In this document: piece by piece, positions 50,483-59,406 of the stretch
Position numbering within the stretch: the stretch's first letter is position 1
Layout of the letters: every line of letters begins with the position of its first letter
Assembly (NCBI GenBank): GCA_033762075.1
Contig: JANRLY010000031.1
Span: 1-64,000 of the forward strand
Reading direction: 5' to 3'
Origin: VFKI01 sp033762075
GTDB lineage: Bacteria; Pseudomonadota; Gammaproteobacteria; DSM-16500
DNA: 64,000 nucleotides
Translations under genes and position numbers: made by a program
The notes under the pieces: generated by a model
Databases searched by the model: none
What the model saw: the letters and a program-made list of their open reading frames with translations, nothing else
What the model was told of the DNA's origin: nothing

Positions 50483-51101
50483 GAAAGCTATTATAATTGG
50501 GATTTCAGGCGCTTCGGCTTCCGGAAAAAGTTTACTCGCCAATACTATTGTCAACGAACTCGGTTCAGATCGAGTTGTCGTTATCTCTGAAGATTCATAT
50601 TATCGTGACCACAGCAATATTCCATTCGAAGAACGCACACGGATTAATTACGATCATCCCAATTCAATTGACCACGAACTCCTTCACCAACATTTAATGC
50701 AGCTGCAAGCAGGCCAACCCGTCGAAGTTCCCATTTATAACCACGCCACCCACACGCGTGAAGAAGCAACACGTTTAATTGGACAACATACCATTATTGT
50801 TCTCGAAGGAATTCTCTTATTCGTCGAAAAAGATCTGCGTGCTCTCATGGATATTCGCATTTTCATGGAAACGGCGCTCGATATTTGCCTAATTCGTCGC
50901 ATGAAACGCGACATGAATGAACGTGGTCGCTCTTTAGATTCCGTACTCAATCAATACGAAGAAACAGTTCGCCCAATGTATTTACAATTCATTGAACCCT
51001 CCAAAAGATACGCTGATATTATTGTCCCGCGCGGCGGCGGCAATCGTATCGCAATCGACATGATTAAAGCGAAAATGCGTGAGCTGCTTGAAAGCCAATA
51101 A
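50475..51101 (+). CDS. udk: Uridine kinase
   Basis: Phosphorylates uridine and cytidine with ATP or GTP in pyrimidine salvage. The 208-aa protein has the P-loop IGISGASASGKSLLA at residues 8-22, the nucleoside-binding EDSYYRDHSNIPFEERTRIN and NYDHPNSIDHELL, the Walker-B-like IVLEGILLF, and the lid arginines RRMKRDMNERGRSLDSVLNQ. It starts at TTG with GAGGAG eight bases upstream, inside the end of the Smr gene, so the two are coupled. Confidence 0.96.
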   Translation: MTKKAIIIGISGASASGKSLLANTIVNELGSDRVVVISEDSYYRDHSNIPFEERTRINYDHPNSIDHELLHQHLMQLQAGQPVEVPIYNHATHTREEATRLIGQHTIIVLEGILLFVEKDLRALMDIRIFMETALDICLIRRMKRDMNERGRSLDSVLNQYEETVRPMYLQFIEPSKRYADIIVPRGGGNRIAIDMIKAKMRELLESQ

Positions 51102-51179
51102 AGCCCATTAATCAAATACATGTTGTAAACATATGCTCTCGCATCATACAATGTTTACTATTTTGACGCTCATGCCATG

Positions 51180-51194
51180 GAGGGGGGGGTGATG
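51180..51194 (+). promoter_or_regulatory. Poly-G ribosome site of the GGDEF-EAL gene
   Basis: GGAGGGGGGGG (eight consecutive G at 51182-51189) ends two bases before ATG 51192. An upstream in-frame ATG at 51177 precedes the tract. Slippage would alter spacing and the frame of the upstream start. Confidence 0.6.
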
Positions 51195-53687
51195 AAATTA
51201 CGGAATAAGATTCTAATAGCCATCAGCATAGTCTGGGTAGTTTTTCTAGGTTTCACTTATGCTTCTTCCAAATTATTCTTGATCCGCAGCTTTATTAAAC
51301 TTGAACAACAACACACAGATCAAGATTTAGGTCGTGTTGATCAAGCACTTGGTCAAAACAATAATGCACTTTATACCTTCACCTCCGACTGGGCGCACTG
51401 GGACGATCTGTATTCTTATATCCAAGGAAAAATGCCGCAATTTATTCCTGGCAACATGAACATGACGGCTTACTTGAATTCGACAATCAATCTCATCACT
51501 TTCTGGACACTCTCCGGCCAGTTAGCAGCAGGAGCTGCTATTGATACCGACAAAGGTGAAATCATTGCTTATCCAAAAGGTTTAAATCAATTCATTTATC
51601 CAACTAGTTTGTTGTTGGATCGTAAAGACGTCAAAAATGAAATCCATGGTTATATTCTTCTCCCCGATGGCGTCATGATGATTGCTGCAGCTTCTATCAC
51701 CAATGGTGAAAAAACCTTACCCCCACTAGGTGCAATGATCACAGGCAGATTTTTATCCCCAAAAATTCTACAAACAATTGAAGATCAAACAAAATTATCA
51801 TTAAAACTCTTTCCATTAAATCATATTCCAACCAACTCTGATCTCTTCAAAGTATTTCAGCTCATTGCAAATAATCAATCGGGTCACACGAGTGAAAACG
51901 TCGATGAAAAAACACTTCACGGCTACACTCTAATTCGTGACATCTACAATAAGCCGATTGCCATGTTCCAACTAACAGCACCCCGCTCAATTTACCTAAC
52001 AGGGGTCGAAGCAATTAACTATTATCTGATTAGTTTTATTGTACTCGCGATTGCTTTCTCAGCCTTGATTCTTTGGTTGCTACGCATGTTAGTGGTGCGA
52101 CGTCTTGAAAAATTAAATCATGATGTTGCAGATATCAGCGCAACCAATGCACTTTCACGTCGTGTCGATGCTTCGGGTAAAGATGAATTATCAACCGTCT
52201 CTGGCGAAATCAATCGAATGCTCAGCATCATAGAAGCTTCTCAAGGCAAACTGGAGCTGCGCGTTGAAGAACGCACACAAGAGTTAAAACAAACCAACGT
52301 TAAACTCGAACAAGAAATTCAAGAACGTAAAGCTGTTGAACAAGAATTGATTATTCATAAAGAACATTTAATCAGGCTCGCACACTATGATGGTTTAACT
52401 GGATTACCAAACCGTATTTTCTTCAATACCATGCTCAATAAATCTATGACGCACGCAAGCCATAACAAGAAAAAATTGGCTATTTTATTTATTGATCTAG
52501 ATCGATTTAAAAATATCAACGATGCATTTGGTCACACGATTGGCGACCAAGTTTTAAAAGAAGTTGGCAAACGATTTTCCGGCATATTACGTTCGGGTGA
52601 TATCTTAGCGCGCTTAGGTGGCGATGAATTCATCATTCTGCTACAAAATATTGAGGATACAAAATTTGCCAGTACAATTGCAGAAAAACTTATCGAAGTC
52701 TGCACAAAAGCGATCAAAGTCAGCGCACACGAATTCTTTTTAACAGCCAGTATCGGTATTTGTATTTATCCTGATGACGGTACAACACTCGAAGATTTAC
52801 AACGTAACGCTGATATGGCTATGTATCGCGCAAAACGCGGTGGTGGCGGTGTGTTCCTCTATTTCACACAAGAAATGGATCTTGAAGCACATGAACACGT
52901 TAAACTCGAAGCAGCATTACGAAAAGGCATTGCCAACAATGAATTTATTTTACATTACCAACCCAAACTGGCGCTGATTGAAGGACTCATTACTGGTGTT
53001 GAAGCACTCATTCGCTGGGAAAGCCCTGAATTAGGCATGATCAGCCCAGCAAAGTTCATTCCTTTGGCAGAAGAAACTGGCCTCATATTACAAATTGGTG
53101 AATGGACACTGCGTGAAGCTTGCCGCGCATGCAAAAATTGGCAAAATGCCGGATATCGCCCTATCCAAGTTGCTGTGAATCTTTCGCCTAAGCAATTTCG
53201 TCATCAAGATATTGCAGGATTAGTCAGCACTATATTAAAAGAAACACAATTAGATGCACGTTGGCTTCAATTAGAGGTCACCGAAACCGCTGTGATGGAT
53301 AACGTCAATATTGGTGTGGATAAATTAAATGACATCAAAAAAATGGGCGTTAGTATTGCAATGGATGATTTTGGAACCGGCTATACTTCCATCAGTTATC
53401 TCAAACAATTCCCAATCAGTGTTCTCAAAATCGATCAATCCTTTGTAAAAGGCATACCAGATAGCAAAGATGATGTTGCTATCACAAGTGGTGTAATAGC
53501 GCTTGCTCACAGTCTTGGCATGCATGTTGTTGCAGAGGGAGTTGAAACCGCAGAGCAATTACAATTTTTAGCTGATCACGAATGTGATTATGTGCAAGGT
53601 TATTATCTCAGCCGACCTTTACCTGAAGTTAAACTGCTTAGTTTATTAAGTGAAGCTGATCAAAAAGTTGAAACAACCACCGCATAA
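51192..53687 (+). CDS. CHASE4-HAMP-GGDEF-EAL cyclic di-GMP regulator
   Basis: An 831-aa inner-membrane protein predicted to make and/or break cyclic di-GMP. TM1 (residues ~7-28) and TM2 (~275-300, ISFIVLAIAFSALILWLL) flank a periplasmic CHASE4 sensor with the marker TFTSDWAHWDDLYSYIQG. HAMP and a coiled coil (ELRVEERTQELKQTNVKLEQ) follow. GGDEF (476-480, ARLGGDEFIILL) is intact, with an RxxD inhibitory site (RSGD, 466-469) five residues before it. The EAL domain has EALIRW (604-609), DDFGTGYTSISYL, KIDQSFV, AEGVET and QGYYLSRPL, so both activities look possible. The start at ATG 51192 is preferred over 51177 on homology. Confidence 0.95.
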   Translation: MKLRNKILIAISIVWVVFLGFTYASSKLFLIRSFIKLEQQHTDQDLGRVDQALGQNNNALYTFTSDWAHWDDLYSYIQGKMPQFIPGNMNMTAYLNSTINLITFWTLSGQLAAGAAIDTDKGEIIAYPKGLNQFIYPTSLLLDRKDVKNEIHGYILLPDGVMMIAAASITNGEKTLPPLGAMITGRFLSPKILQTIEDQTKLSLKLFPLNHIPTNSDLFKVFQLIANNQSGHTSENVDEKTLHGYTLIRDIYNKPIAMFQLTAPRSIYLTGVEAINYYLISFIVLAIAFSALILWLLRMLVVRRLEKLNHDVADISATNALSRRVDASGKDELSTVSGEINRMLSIIEASQGKLELRVEERTQELKQTNVKLEQEIQERKAVEQELIIHKEHLIRLAHYDGLTGLPNRIFFNTMLNKSMTHASHNKKKLAILFIDLDRFKNINDAFGHTIGDQVLKEVGKRFSGILRSGDILARLGGDEFIILLQNIEDTKFASTIAEKLIEVCTKAIKVSAHEFFLTASIGICIYPDDGTTLEDLQRNADMAMYRAKRGGGGVFLYFTQEMDLEAHEHVKLEAALRKGIANNEFILHYQPKLALIEGLITGVEALIRWESPELGMISPAKFIPLAEETGLILQIGEWTLREACRACKNWQNAGYRPIQVAVNLSPKQFRHQDIAGLVSTILKETQLDARWLQLEVTETAVMDNVNIGVDKLNDIKKMGVSIAMDDFGTGYTSISYLKQFPISVLKIDQSFVKGIPDSKDDVAITSGVIALAHSLGMHVVAEGVETAEQLQFLADHECDYVQGYYLSRPLPEVKLLSLLSEADQKVETTTA

Positions 53688-53710
53688 TATTTTTTAACAA
53701 GGAGCGTCAG

Positions 53711-54487
53711 ATGAAAAAAATTGTTCTACCAATATTAGCCACAGTCATAGCTGCCGCATCGATTTCTGCGCATGCTGATCAAACAGTGACAAAGAAAAAA
53801 ATAGATTACAAAAATACAGCAACTCCTGCTGCAGTACCTGAGGCTGTGAATCCACTCACTGGCACATTTGATATTACGAGCAATTATGTTTTCCGCGGCA
53901 TCAGTAACTCCAATAACTTACCTGCTGTTCAAGGTGGTTTAACTTATACATTTCACTCAACAGGTATTTACTTCAATATTTGGGGTTCAAATGTTAATTT
54001 TGCCGATCCTCAAGGAAATACCGCTACACTTGAATTTGACGCGATTGCGGGTATTGCAAACTCTATCGGCGAACATTTCAGTTATGATATTAACTTCGAT
54101 CGTTATAATTATCCTAAAACGGCTTCAAGTTATTACGAAGCTATTGCAAATGCGAAGTGGTATTTTGTCACAGCACAAATTGGATTCTCATCAAACGTCT
54201 TCGGCTATCATGGTAACGGCACCTATTACAATTTAGGCGTTAACTATGATGTTCCGCCCGATTATGCTTTTGGATTGGATAACGTCAATGTCAAAGGCGG
54301 CGTGGGTCATTACAGTTTGCCAAAAAGCAAAGGTTTATCAAGTTACAATGATTATCTTGTGCAAGTCAGTAAAGGAATTGGCATTTATAATCTCGCTGTT
54401 GCATGGACTGATACCAATTACCGCTCAGTAGATCTCAATCCTGTTAAAGGCAGCACACTTATCGGTACCGTAACAGCTAATTTCTAA
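53711..54487 (+). CDS. TorF-like putative outer-membrane protein (Gcw_chp family)
   Basis: A 258-aa protein with a Sec signal peptide (MKKIVLPILATVIAAASISAHA, cleavage at AHA|D). After a Lys/Pro linker, LTGTFDITSNYVFRGISNSN is the family hallmark. The rest is alternating aromatic/polar strands (e.g. KWYFVTAQIGFSSNVFGYHG), ending in a terminal Phe as in beta-barrel proteins. The function is unknown. AAGGAG lies five bases before the ATG. It sits 23 bases after the GGDEF-EAL gene, so the two may share a transcript, and ends at a strong terminator. Confidence 0.85.
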   Translation: MKKIVLPILATVIAAASISAHADQTVTKKKIDYKNTATPAAVPEAVNPLTGTFDITSNYVFRGISNSNNLPAVQGGLTYTFHSTGIYFNIWGSNVNFADPQGNTATLEFDAIAGIANSIGEHFSYDINFDRYNYPKTASSYYEAIANAKWYFVTAQIGFSSNVFGYHGNGTYYNLGVNYDVPPDYAFGLDNVNVKGGVGHYSLPKSKGLSSYNDYLVQVSKGIGIYNLAVAWTDTNYRSVDLNPVKGSTLIGTVTANF

Positions 54488-54498
54488 AAAATCCCTTT

Positions 54499-54540
54499 CC
54501 CCTTCTCAGAGCAAACGAGAAGGGGTTAATTCTTTTTTTT
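54499..54540 (+). terminator. Rho-independent terminator after the TorF-like gene
   Basis: CCCCTTCTC / GAGAAGGGG, a perfect 9-bp stem with a 9-base loop, followed within five bases by a T-run ending in eight T (54533-54540). It closes the udk-side group and isolates the NRPS gene. Confidence 0.9.
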
Positions 54541-54555
54541 AAATAAAATCAATCA

Positions 54556-54584
54556 GTTAAAAACTTTTAATATCAGACTATACT
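54556..54584 (+). promoter_or_regulatory. Weak candidate promoter of the NRPS-like gene
   Basis: TATACT (54579-54584) with GTTAAA 17 bases upstream. The -35 match is poor. A palindrome, CGCCCTTTTAAAGGGCG (54635-54651), lies between it and the start codon and could form an mRNA hairpin. Confidence 0.3.
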
Positions 54585-54678
54585 ATCGTCTTAATAGTCA
54601 ACTTAGGTTATTTGCGTTAAAATGAATAAGTTATCGCCCTTTTAAAGGGCGCTTCTCTTTATGCACAAGGAAAGGCAT

Positions 54679-57600
54679 ATGGCTCAAGACTCCCATACAT
54701 CGTACTGGACTGAGCTCACGCAAGAGACACCGACACAAGTTAAAACTTGGTTAGAAGGCTTTGGTGTTCATCAAACAAATGACAAATCACAATATCTTTT
54801 AGAATCATTTACACTCCCCCAGAAATCATCCATATCCTTAAACTTGCTTTATTGCGCATGGGGATTACTGCTAAATCGTTTTTCAGGTTCAGATGATATT
54901 ATTTTTGGATTGGGCGCCTTCAATGGGCCTTATTTTCCTGTCAGATCAAAAACAGAAACTGAGGAAACATTGGGAGGATTTTTAAAAAAGCAAACCCAAC
55001 AAATCAAAGAAAGCCAAACCCATCTTGCTTCACTCGATGCATCACATGAAAAGTATTATCGCCATTTATTCATAACCCACCAAAATTTGAATATTGAAGA
55101 AAATGAAATTATCCTGAACCCTGAATTATTTCCACTGCTATTAATAACGACTCATAAAAATCCAAAAAATATTATATTTTGTTATAATCAAAAAAAGTTT
55201 ACACCATCAAGCATAAAAAGCTTTGCTGAACATTTATTTCTTATCCTAGAAAAGTTAAAAACATGTCCAGATCACTCGGTCACACATTTTTCTATCTTAA
55301 CAGTCGAAGATAAACAAAAATTTGACACCTGGAGTCAATCTCATTTACCTCATACCAGTGAAATAAATAAATCATTATTTGTTCATGATCTTTTTATGCA
55401 TCAAGCACAAAAATTTCCAACCCATCTTGCCGTATCTGCACAAAATAAAAAGATGACTTACGGCGAGCTGAATCAACTCTCAAATCAAGTTGCTTGTTTT
55501 CTACATGAAAAAAAAATCCGCGCAGGAGACACTGTCGCAGTACTAATGGAACGTTCACCAGCTTTAATTGCTGTAATGCTTGGCATCTTTAAAATAGGCG
55601 CTATTTTTGTTCCTATCAATCCAAAATATCCTGATGATCGAATACAATTCATTCTTAATGATAGTCAAACACACCTCATTTTTGTTAACCAAACTCATCG
55701 AATTCCACAAGATGCGCTTTACAAAACTGTGATCCTAAACGAATCATGCACAGAGGTGAGTCATTACCCTACACATTTGCACAATAATATGAAAGAGAAT
55801 AATGCAGACCAACTGGCGTACATTGTTTATACTTCTGGCACAACAGGCCAACCAAAAGGCGTGACGATTCGCCACTCAAGCTTAATGAACTTGGTTGAAT
55901 GGTATCAAGTATGTTTTAAAATTGATTCCCACGATCGCGCATCCCAATTTTCATCGCTAGGATTTGATGCATTTTTTTGTGAAATCATCCCATTTTTAGC
56001 AATCGGTGCGAGCGTACATATTGTTGATGACAGCCAGAAATTAACACCGCCCCTTTTCTTTCGGTGGCTCGTCGAAGAAAAAATAACCATCTGTGATTTA
56101 ACAACCGCCTATGCGCAAATTCTTTTTAATTTACACTGGCCAGAGCATCTTAGCTTGCGCGTATTAAAAATTGGCGGAGAAAGTTTAACGCATTATCCGA
56201 CACAAACATTCCCCTTTGATATTTGGAATATTTATGGTCCAACAGAGGGGACCATTGAAGCAACCTTCGCTAAAATTGTGATTGCCAATGTTTCAGCTGA
56301 CAAACAACCTTGCCAACATTTACCACCACCCATTGGTAAACCGCTACCCAATACATATTGTTACATTGTTGACTCACATTTAGAACTTGTGCCCCCTGGT
56401 TGTGCCGGTGAATTATTGATTGGTGGCGCCAATCTTTCCCCCGGATACCTCAATCGCGCACAACTAACGCGGGAAAAATTTATTCGCAATGTCTTCAGCG
56501 AAAACGTTGACGATAAATTATATCGCACCGGCGATTTAGTGCGCTGGCTACCCGACGGTAATCTCGAATTTCTTGGTCGCATTGACCATCAAGTGAAAAT
56601 CAGAGGATATCGCATAGAATTAAGTGAAATTGAATCAGCACTTAGTCAATTTCCTGATGTAGGCGAAGTCATTGTCCTTGCAAAAGAAAACACAAGTGGA
56701 CAAAAATCACTTGTTGCTTGGTTGGTGCCTAACATAGAAAGTTTACGCATTCCATGGCAAGAACGCTGTTTGGTTTCTATGGATGGCACGCAGTATACAC
56801 AAGCTTTCACAGAAGATATCTCAAAAGCTGGGATTGCCATTAATAGTGTTTCTGACCCACTTCAAGTCGGTCAAATCATCCAAATTAACTTAAAATTACC
56901 TGGTGCCAGTGACGGACAATGGTTAACTGGAAAAGTCGTTTGGCAACAAGATAGACGTGCAGGCATTCATTTCGAACAAACAGCAAAACAAAAAACACTG
57001 CTACAAAAAAGTGTTGAGTATTATCTATCGACACATAATCTAATGGAAACATTACAAAGCGCAGCCACTAAACGCAATTTACGTCAAGCTTTAAAAAAGA
57101 AGTTACCCGAATATATGATCCCAAGTTCATTTAGCGTTTTGCCACGCATGCCGCTGACTTTTAATGGCAAAATCGATTGGAAAGCTTTGCCGCCACCACA
57201 AGATTTTCAACGACTTCTTGAGAGAACACATGTCGCACCACGCACCCCAACAGAACAATCTGTTGCTGATATTTGGTGTCGTGTTCTTGGGCAAAGTACT
57301 GTGAGTATTACAGACAATTTTTTTGATCTTGGCGGAAATTCATTACTAGTGTCTAAGCTATTAATCGAAATCATGGATAAATTTCATCTAACGATTCCTG
57401 CGAAAATATTTTTAGATTTACCATTTATTCCAGTGATTGCTGAATACATCGATTCTAAAGGGGAAAGTTATACAAAAACATCTAGCGTTCAAGATGAAAT
57501 TAGTCGAGATATCATTTTAAATGAAGATATCTTACCCACAAAAAAATTAAGCCCCACAGTAAAAGATCCTCAAAATATTTTGCTTACTGGTTCTGGGGGA

Positions 57601-58674
57601 TTTCTGGGATTATTTTTATTGCGCGAACTCATTCGTCAAACTAATGCAAAAATATATTGCTTAGTAAGACCTGGTGAATATGACAGTATTGCTACACGTT
57701 TAAATAATCAAATCGAACATTTCCATTTAACAGAGGATTTATCACTTTCTAATCGCAGAATTGTATTAGTCGCAGGTGATATTGGCTTGCATCAATTTGG
57801 TATTCCAGGTGAATTATACGATATGTTAATTAATAAAATTGATTGCATTTATCATTGCGGCGCTCAAGTCAATACTATGGCTGCTTACACAACGCTTCGC
57901 ACTAGTAATGTTCAAGGCACCATCGAAATCATTCGCTTTGCCACGCAAGGACACGATAAACCGATTTATTATGTTTCAACACTCTCTGCTGCTTTCGAAA
58001 AAGATGCCGATGGAAATTATGCGGAAGTTTTTCCTGGACCCCAAGCAGACGAACTCAGCGGTGGATACGCAATCAGTAAATGGGTTTCCGAGCGCCTATT
58101 AACACAATTAATGCAACGTGGGTTACCTGTACACATTTATCGTTCAGGCTATATTGGCGGACCTTCAGATACAGGCATCACGAATCAAAATGATTCATTG
58201 TTATTGTTAATAAAGGGTTGCATTCAAATGGGGTATGCGCCCGATTGGCAAGAAAATATTGCACTTTTACCCGTTGATTTTGTCAGTAAAGCTATTGTCA
58301 CGATTTCACAACAACAACCTGAGCGCAATGGTGTGTTTCACATTGATCACCCCGTTGGCATGCTTTGGACGGATTTAGTTCAATGGTTAGTAGATTATGG
58401 TTATAACATCAAGCTATGCTCTCACAAAGAATGGTTACGACACCTTGAAATCAATGGACAAAATAACGTCTTATTTCCTTTCCTTCCCTATTATCTTTCT
58501 ATGAAAGACGCGCCGCATACTCCAAATACTGGCATGAAAATAACTAAACCCTTACTGGATGCTGCAGGTTTCATTTATCCGGAATTAGGTGATACCTTGC
58601 TCGCGACTTATATAAACTATCTTGAAGAAATTGAATTTTTACCCGCAAAAGAAAAGAAATCTGAATTCGTTTAA
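54679..58674 (+). CDS. NRPS-like reductase: half-condensation, adenylation interrupted by PilZ, carrier, thioester reductase
   Basis: A 1331-aa single-module enzyme. Residues 1-~215 resemble the C-lobe of condensation domains (SLNLLYCAWGLLLNRFSGSD) and lack HHxxxDG. The adenylation domain has A3 YTSGTTGQPKGV (~384), A5 NIYGPTEGT (~516) and A7 YRTGDLVRWLPDGN (~615). Residues ~690-770 are PilZ-like: EDISKAGIAI gives DxSxxG (Asp713-Gly718), then VGQIIQINLKLPG and LTGKVVWQ...AGIHF. The A10 motif NGKIDWKAL resumes at ~828. The carrier serine is Ser888 in LGGNSLL. The reductase domain has GSGGFLG (~971) and Tyr1130-x3-Lys1134, so the product should leave as an aldehyde or alcohol. AAGGA lies seven bases before ATG 54679. 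The substrate is unknown; no phosphopantetheinyl transferase is in the window. Confidence 0.92.
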   Translation: MAQDSHTSYWTELTQETPTQVKTWLEGFGVHQTNDKSQYLLESFTLPQKSSISLNLLYCAWGLLLNRFSGSDDIIFGLGAFNGPYFPVRSKTETEETLGGFLKKQTQQIKESQTHLASLDASHEKYYRHLFITHQNLNIEENEIILNPELFPLLLITTHKNPKNIIFCYNQKKFTPSSIKSFAEHLFLILEKLKTCPDHSVTHFSILTVEDKQKFDTWSQSHLPHTSEINKSLFVHDLFMHQAQKFPTHLAVSAQNKKMTYGELNQLSNQVACFLHEKKIRAGDTVAVLMERSPALIAVMLGIFKIGAIFVPINPKYPDDRIQFILNDSQTHLIFVNQTHRIPQDALYKTVILNESCTEVSHYPTHLHNNMKENNADQLAYIVYTSGTTGQPKGVTIRHSSLMNLVEWYQVCFKIDSHDRASQFSSLGFDAFFCEIIPFLAIGASVHIVDDSQKLTPPLFFRWLVEEKITICDLTTAYAQILFNLHWPEHLSLRVLKIGGESLTHYPTQTFPFDIWNIYGPTEGTIEATFAKIVIANVSADKQPCQHLPPPIGKPLPNTYCYIVDSHLELVPPGCAGELLIGGANLSPGYLNRAQLTREKFIRNVFSENVDDKLYRTGDLVRWLPDGNLEFLGRIDHQVKIRGYRIELSEIESALSQFPDVGEVIVLAKENTSGQKSLVAWLVPNIESLRIPWQERCLVSMDGTQYTQAFTEDISKAGIAINSVSDPLQVGQIIQINLKLPGASDGQWLTGKVVWQQDRRAGIHFEQTAKQKTLLQKSVEYYLSTHNLMETLQSAATKRNLRQALKKKLPEYMIPSSFSVLPRMPLTFNGKIDWKALPPPQDFQRLLERTHVAPRTPTEQSVADIWCRVLGQSTVSITDNFFDLGGNSLLVSKLLIEIMDKFHLTIPAKIFLDLPFIPVIAEYIDSKGESYTKTSSVQDEISRDIILNEDILPTKKLSPTVKDPQNILLTGSGGFLGLFLLRELIRQTNAKIYCLVRPGEYDSIATRLNNQIEHFHLTEDLSLSNRRIVLVAGDIGLHQFGIPGELYDMLINKIDCIYHCGAQVNTMAAYTTLRTSNVQGTIEIIRFATQGHDKPIYYVSTLSAAFEKDADGNYAEVFPGPQADELSGGYAISKWVSERLLTQLMQRGLPVHIYRSGYIGGPSDTGITNQNDSLLLLIKGCIQMGYAPDWQENIALLPVDFVSKAIVTISQQQPERNGVFHIDHPVGMLWTDLVQWLVDYGYNIKLCSHKEWLRHLEINGQNNVLFPFLPYYLSMKDAPHTPNTGMKITKPLLDAAGFIYPELGDTLLATYINYLEEIEFLPAKEKKSEFV

Positions 58675-58740
58675 AAATCATTTTACATCGATGACAGATT
58701 GTGGCCTAATCTCCTGCTGAAAATTTTCATGGAGATTAAG

Positions 58741-59406
58741 ATGCAAAACAAAGCTATTGTTCAACCCATTATGGATAAGAAAAATATATTTAACGAAATC
58801 ATCAAAGCATCCTATCATCTGAAATGCCATTCAAAAAGCTTCAAAGAAGCTGCTAAAAAAAACGCTGACTACGCAGAATCCCTCGATAAAATTACTTCAG
58901 GCATCACGATCGATGATATCGAATCGTTATCTCATGAAGATTTACAATTAATACTGGAATGTTTGCAAGGCATAGATGCATTTATCGAAAATCCTAGTCA
59001 AGATAAATTGAATTCAGTCAAAAAAAATATCCGTGCTGTTGAAGAAAGTCAATCAGAAAAAAACTCATTTAATCCTTTCATTAAACTCATTGCGTTTGCT
59101 GCTTTATCCCTTTCTGCTTCGATCGGGGGCATCGTACTTTTCAACTACAGTTCGCACAACCAATTCGATGATCTTGGCACCGCCCTACTCTCTTACCTTG
59201 CAAGCGTAACACTCACCACCGCAGGTCTACTCGGCAGCATCTTGACCTGCGTAGAAGCTTATAATAAAAAGGAACGCACGCAATATACATTTAACTTTTT
59301 CAGCCAAGTAGTGGAAGCCAATTATTCCCCTGAAAATCACCGCGAAAAATCAGAATCGGATGAACATGATGAAGTGTATTTAGAAGAAAAACAATTCAGT
59401 GTATAA
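58741..59406 (+). CDS. Orphan two-helix membrane protein (paralogue A)
   Basis: A 221-aa protein of unknown family. Residues 1-~115 are helical and charged, with SHEDLQLILECLQGIDAFIE. A membrane hairpin follows: FIKLIAFAALSLSASIGGIV then LFNY (~118-142) and LLSYLASVTLTTAGLLGSIL (~155-178). The tail is acidic (SESDEHDEVYLEEKQ). GGAG lies six bases before ATG 58741; an ATG 14 codons earlier is less likely. It is directly followed by a protein of the same layout. The layout (helical head, TM hairpin, acidic tail) is seen in effectors of intracellular bacteria, but a function is not assigned. Confidence 0.7.
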   Translation: MQNKAIVQPIMDKKNIFNEIIKASYHLKCHSKSFKEAAKKNADYAESLDKITSGITIDDIESLSHEDLQLILECLQGIDAFIENPSQDKLNSVKKNIRAVEESQSEKNSFNPFIKLIAFAALSLSASIGGIVLFNYSSHNQFDDLGTALLSYLASVTLTTAGLLGSILTCVEAYNKKERTQYTFNFFSQVVEANYSPENHREKSESDEHDEVYLEEKQFSV

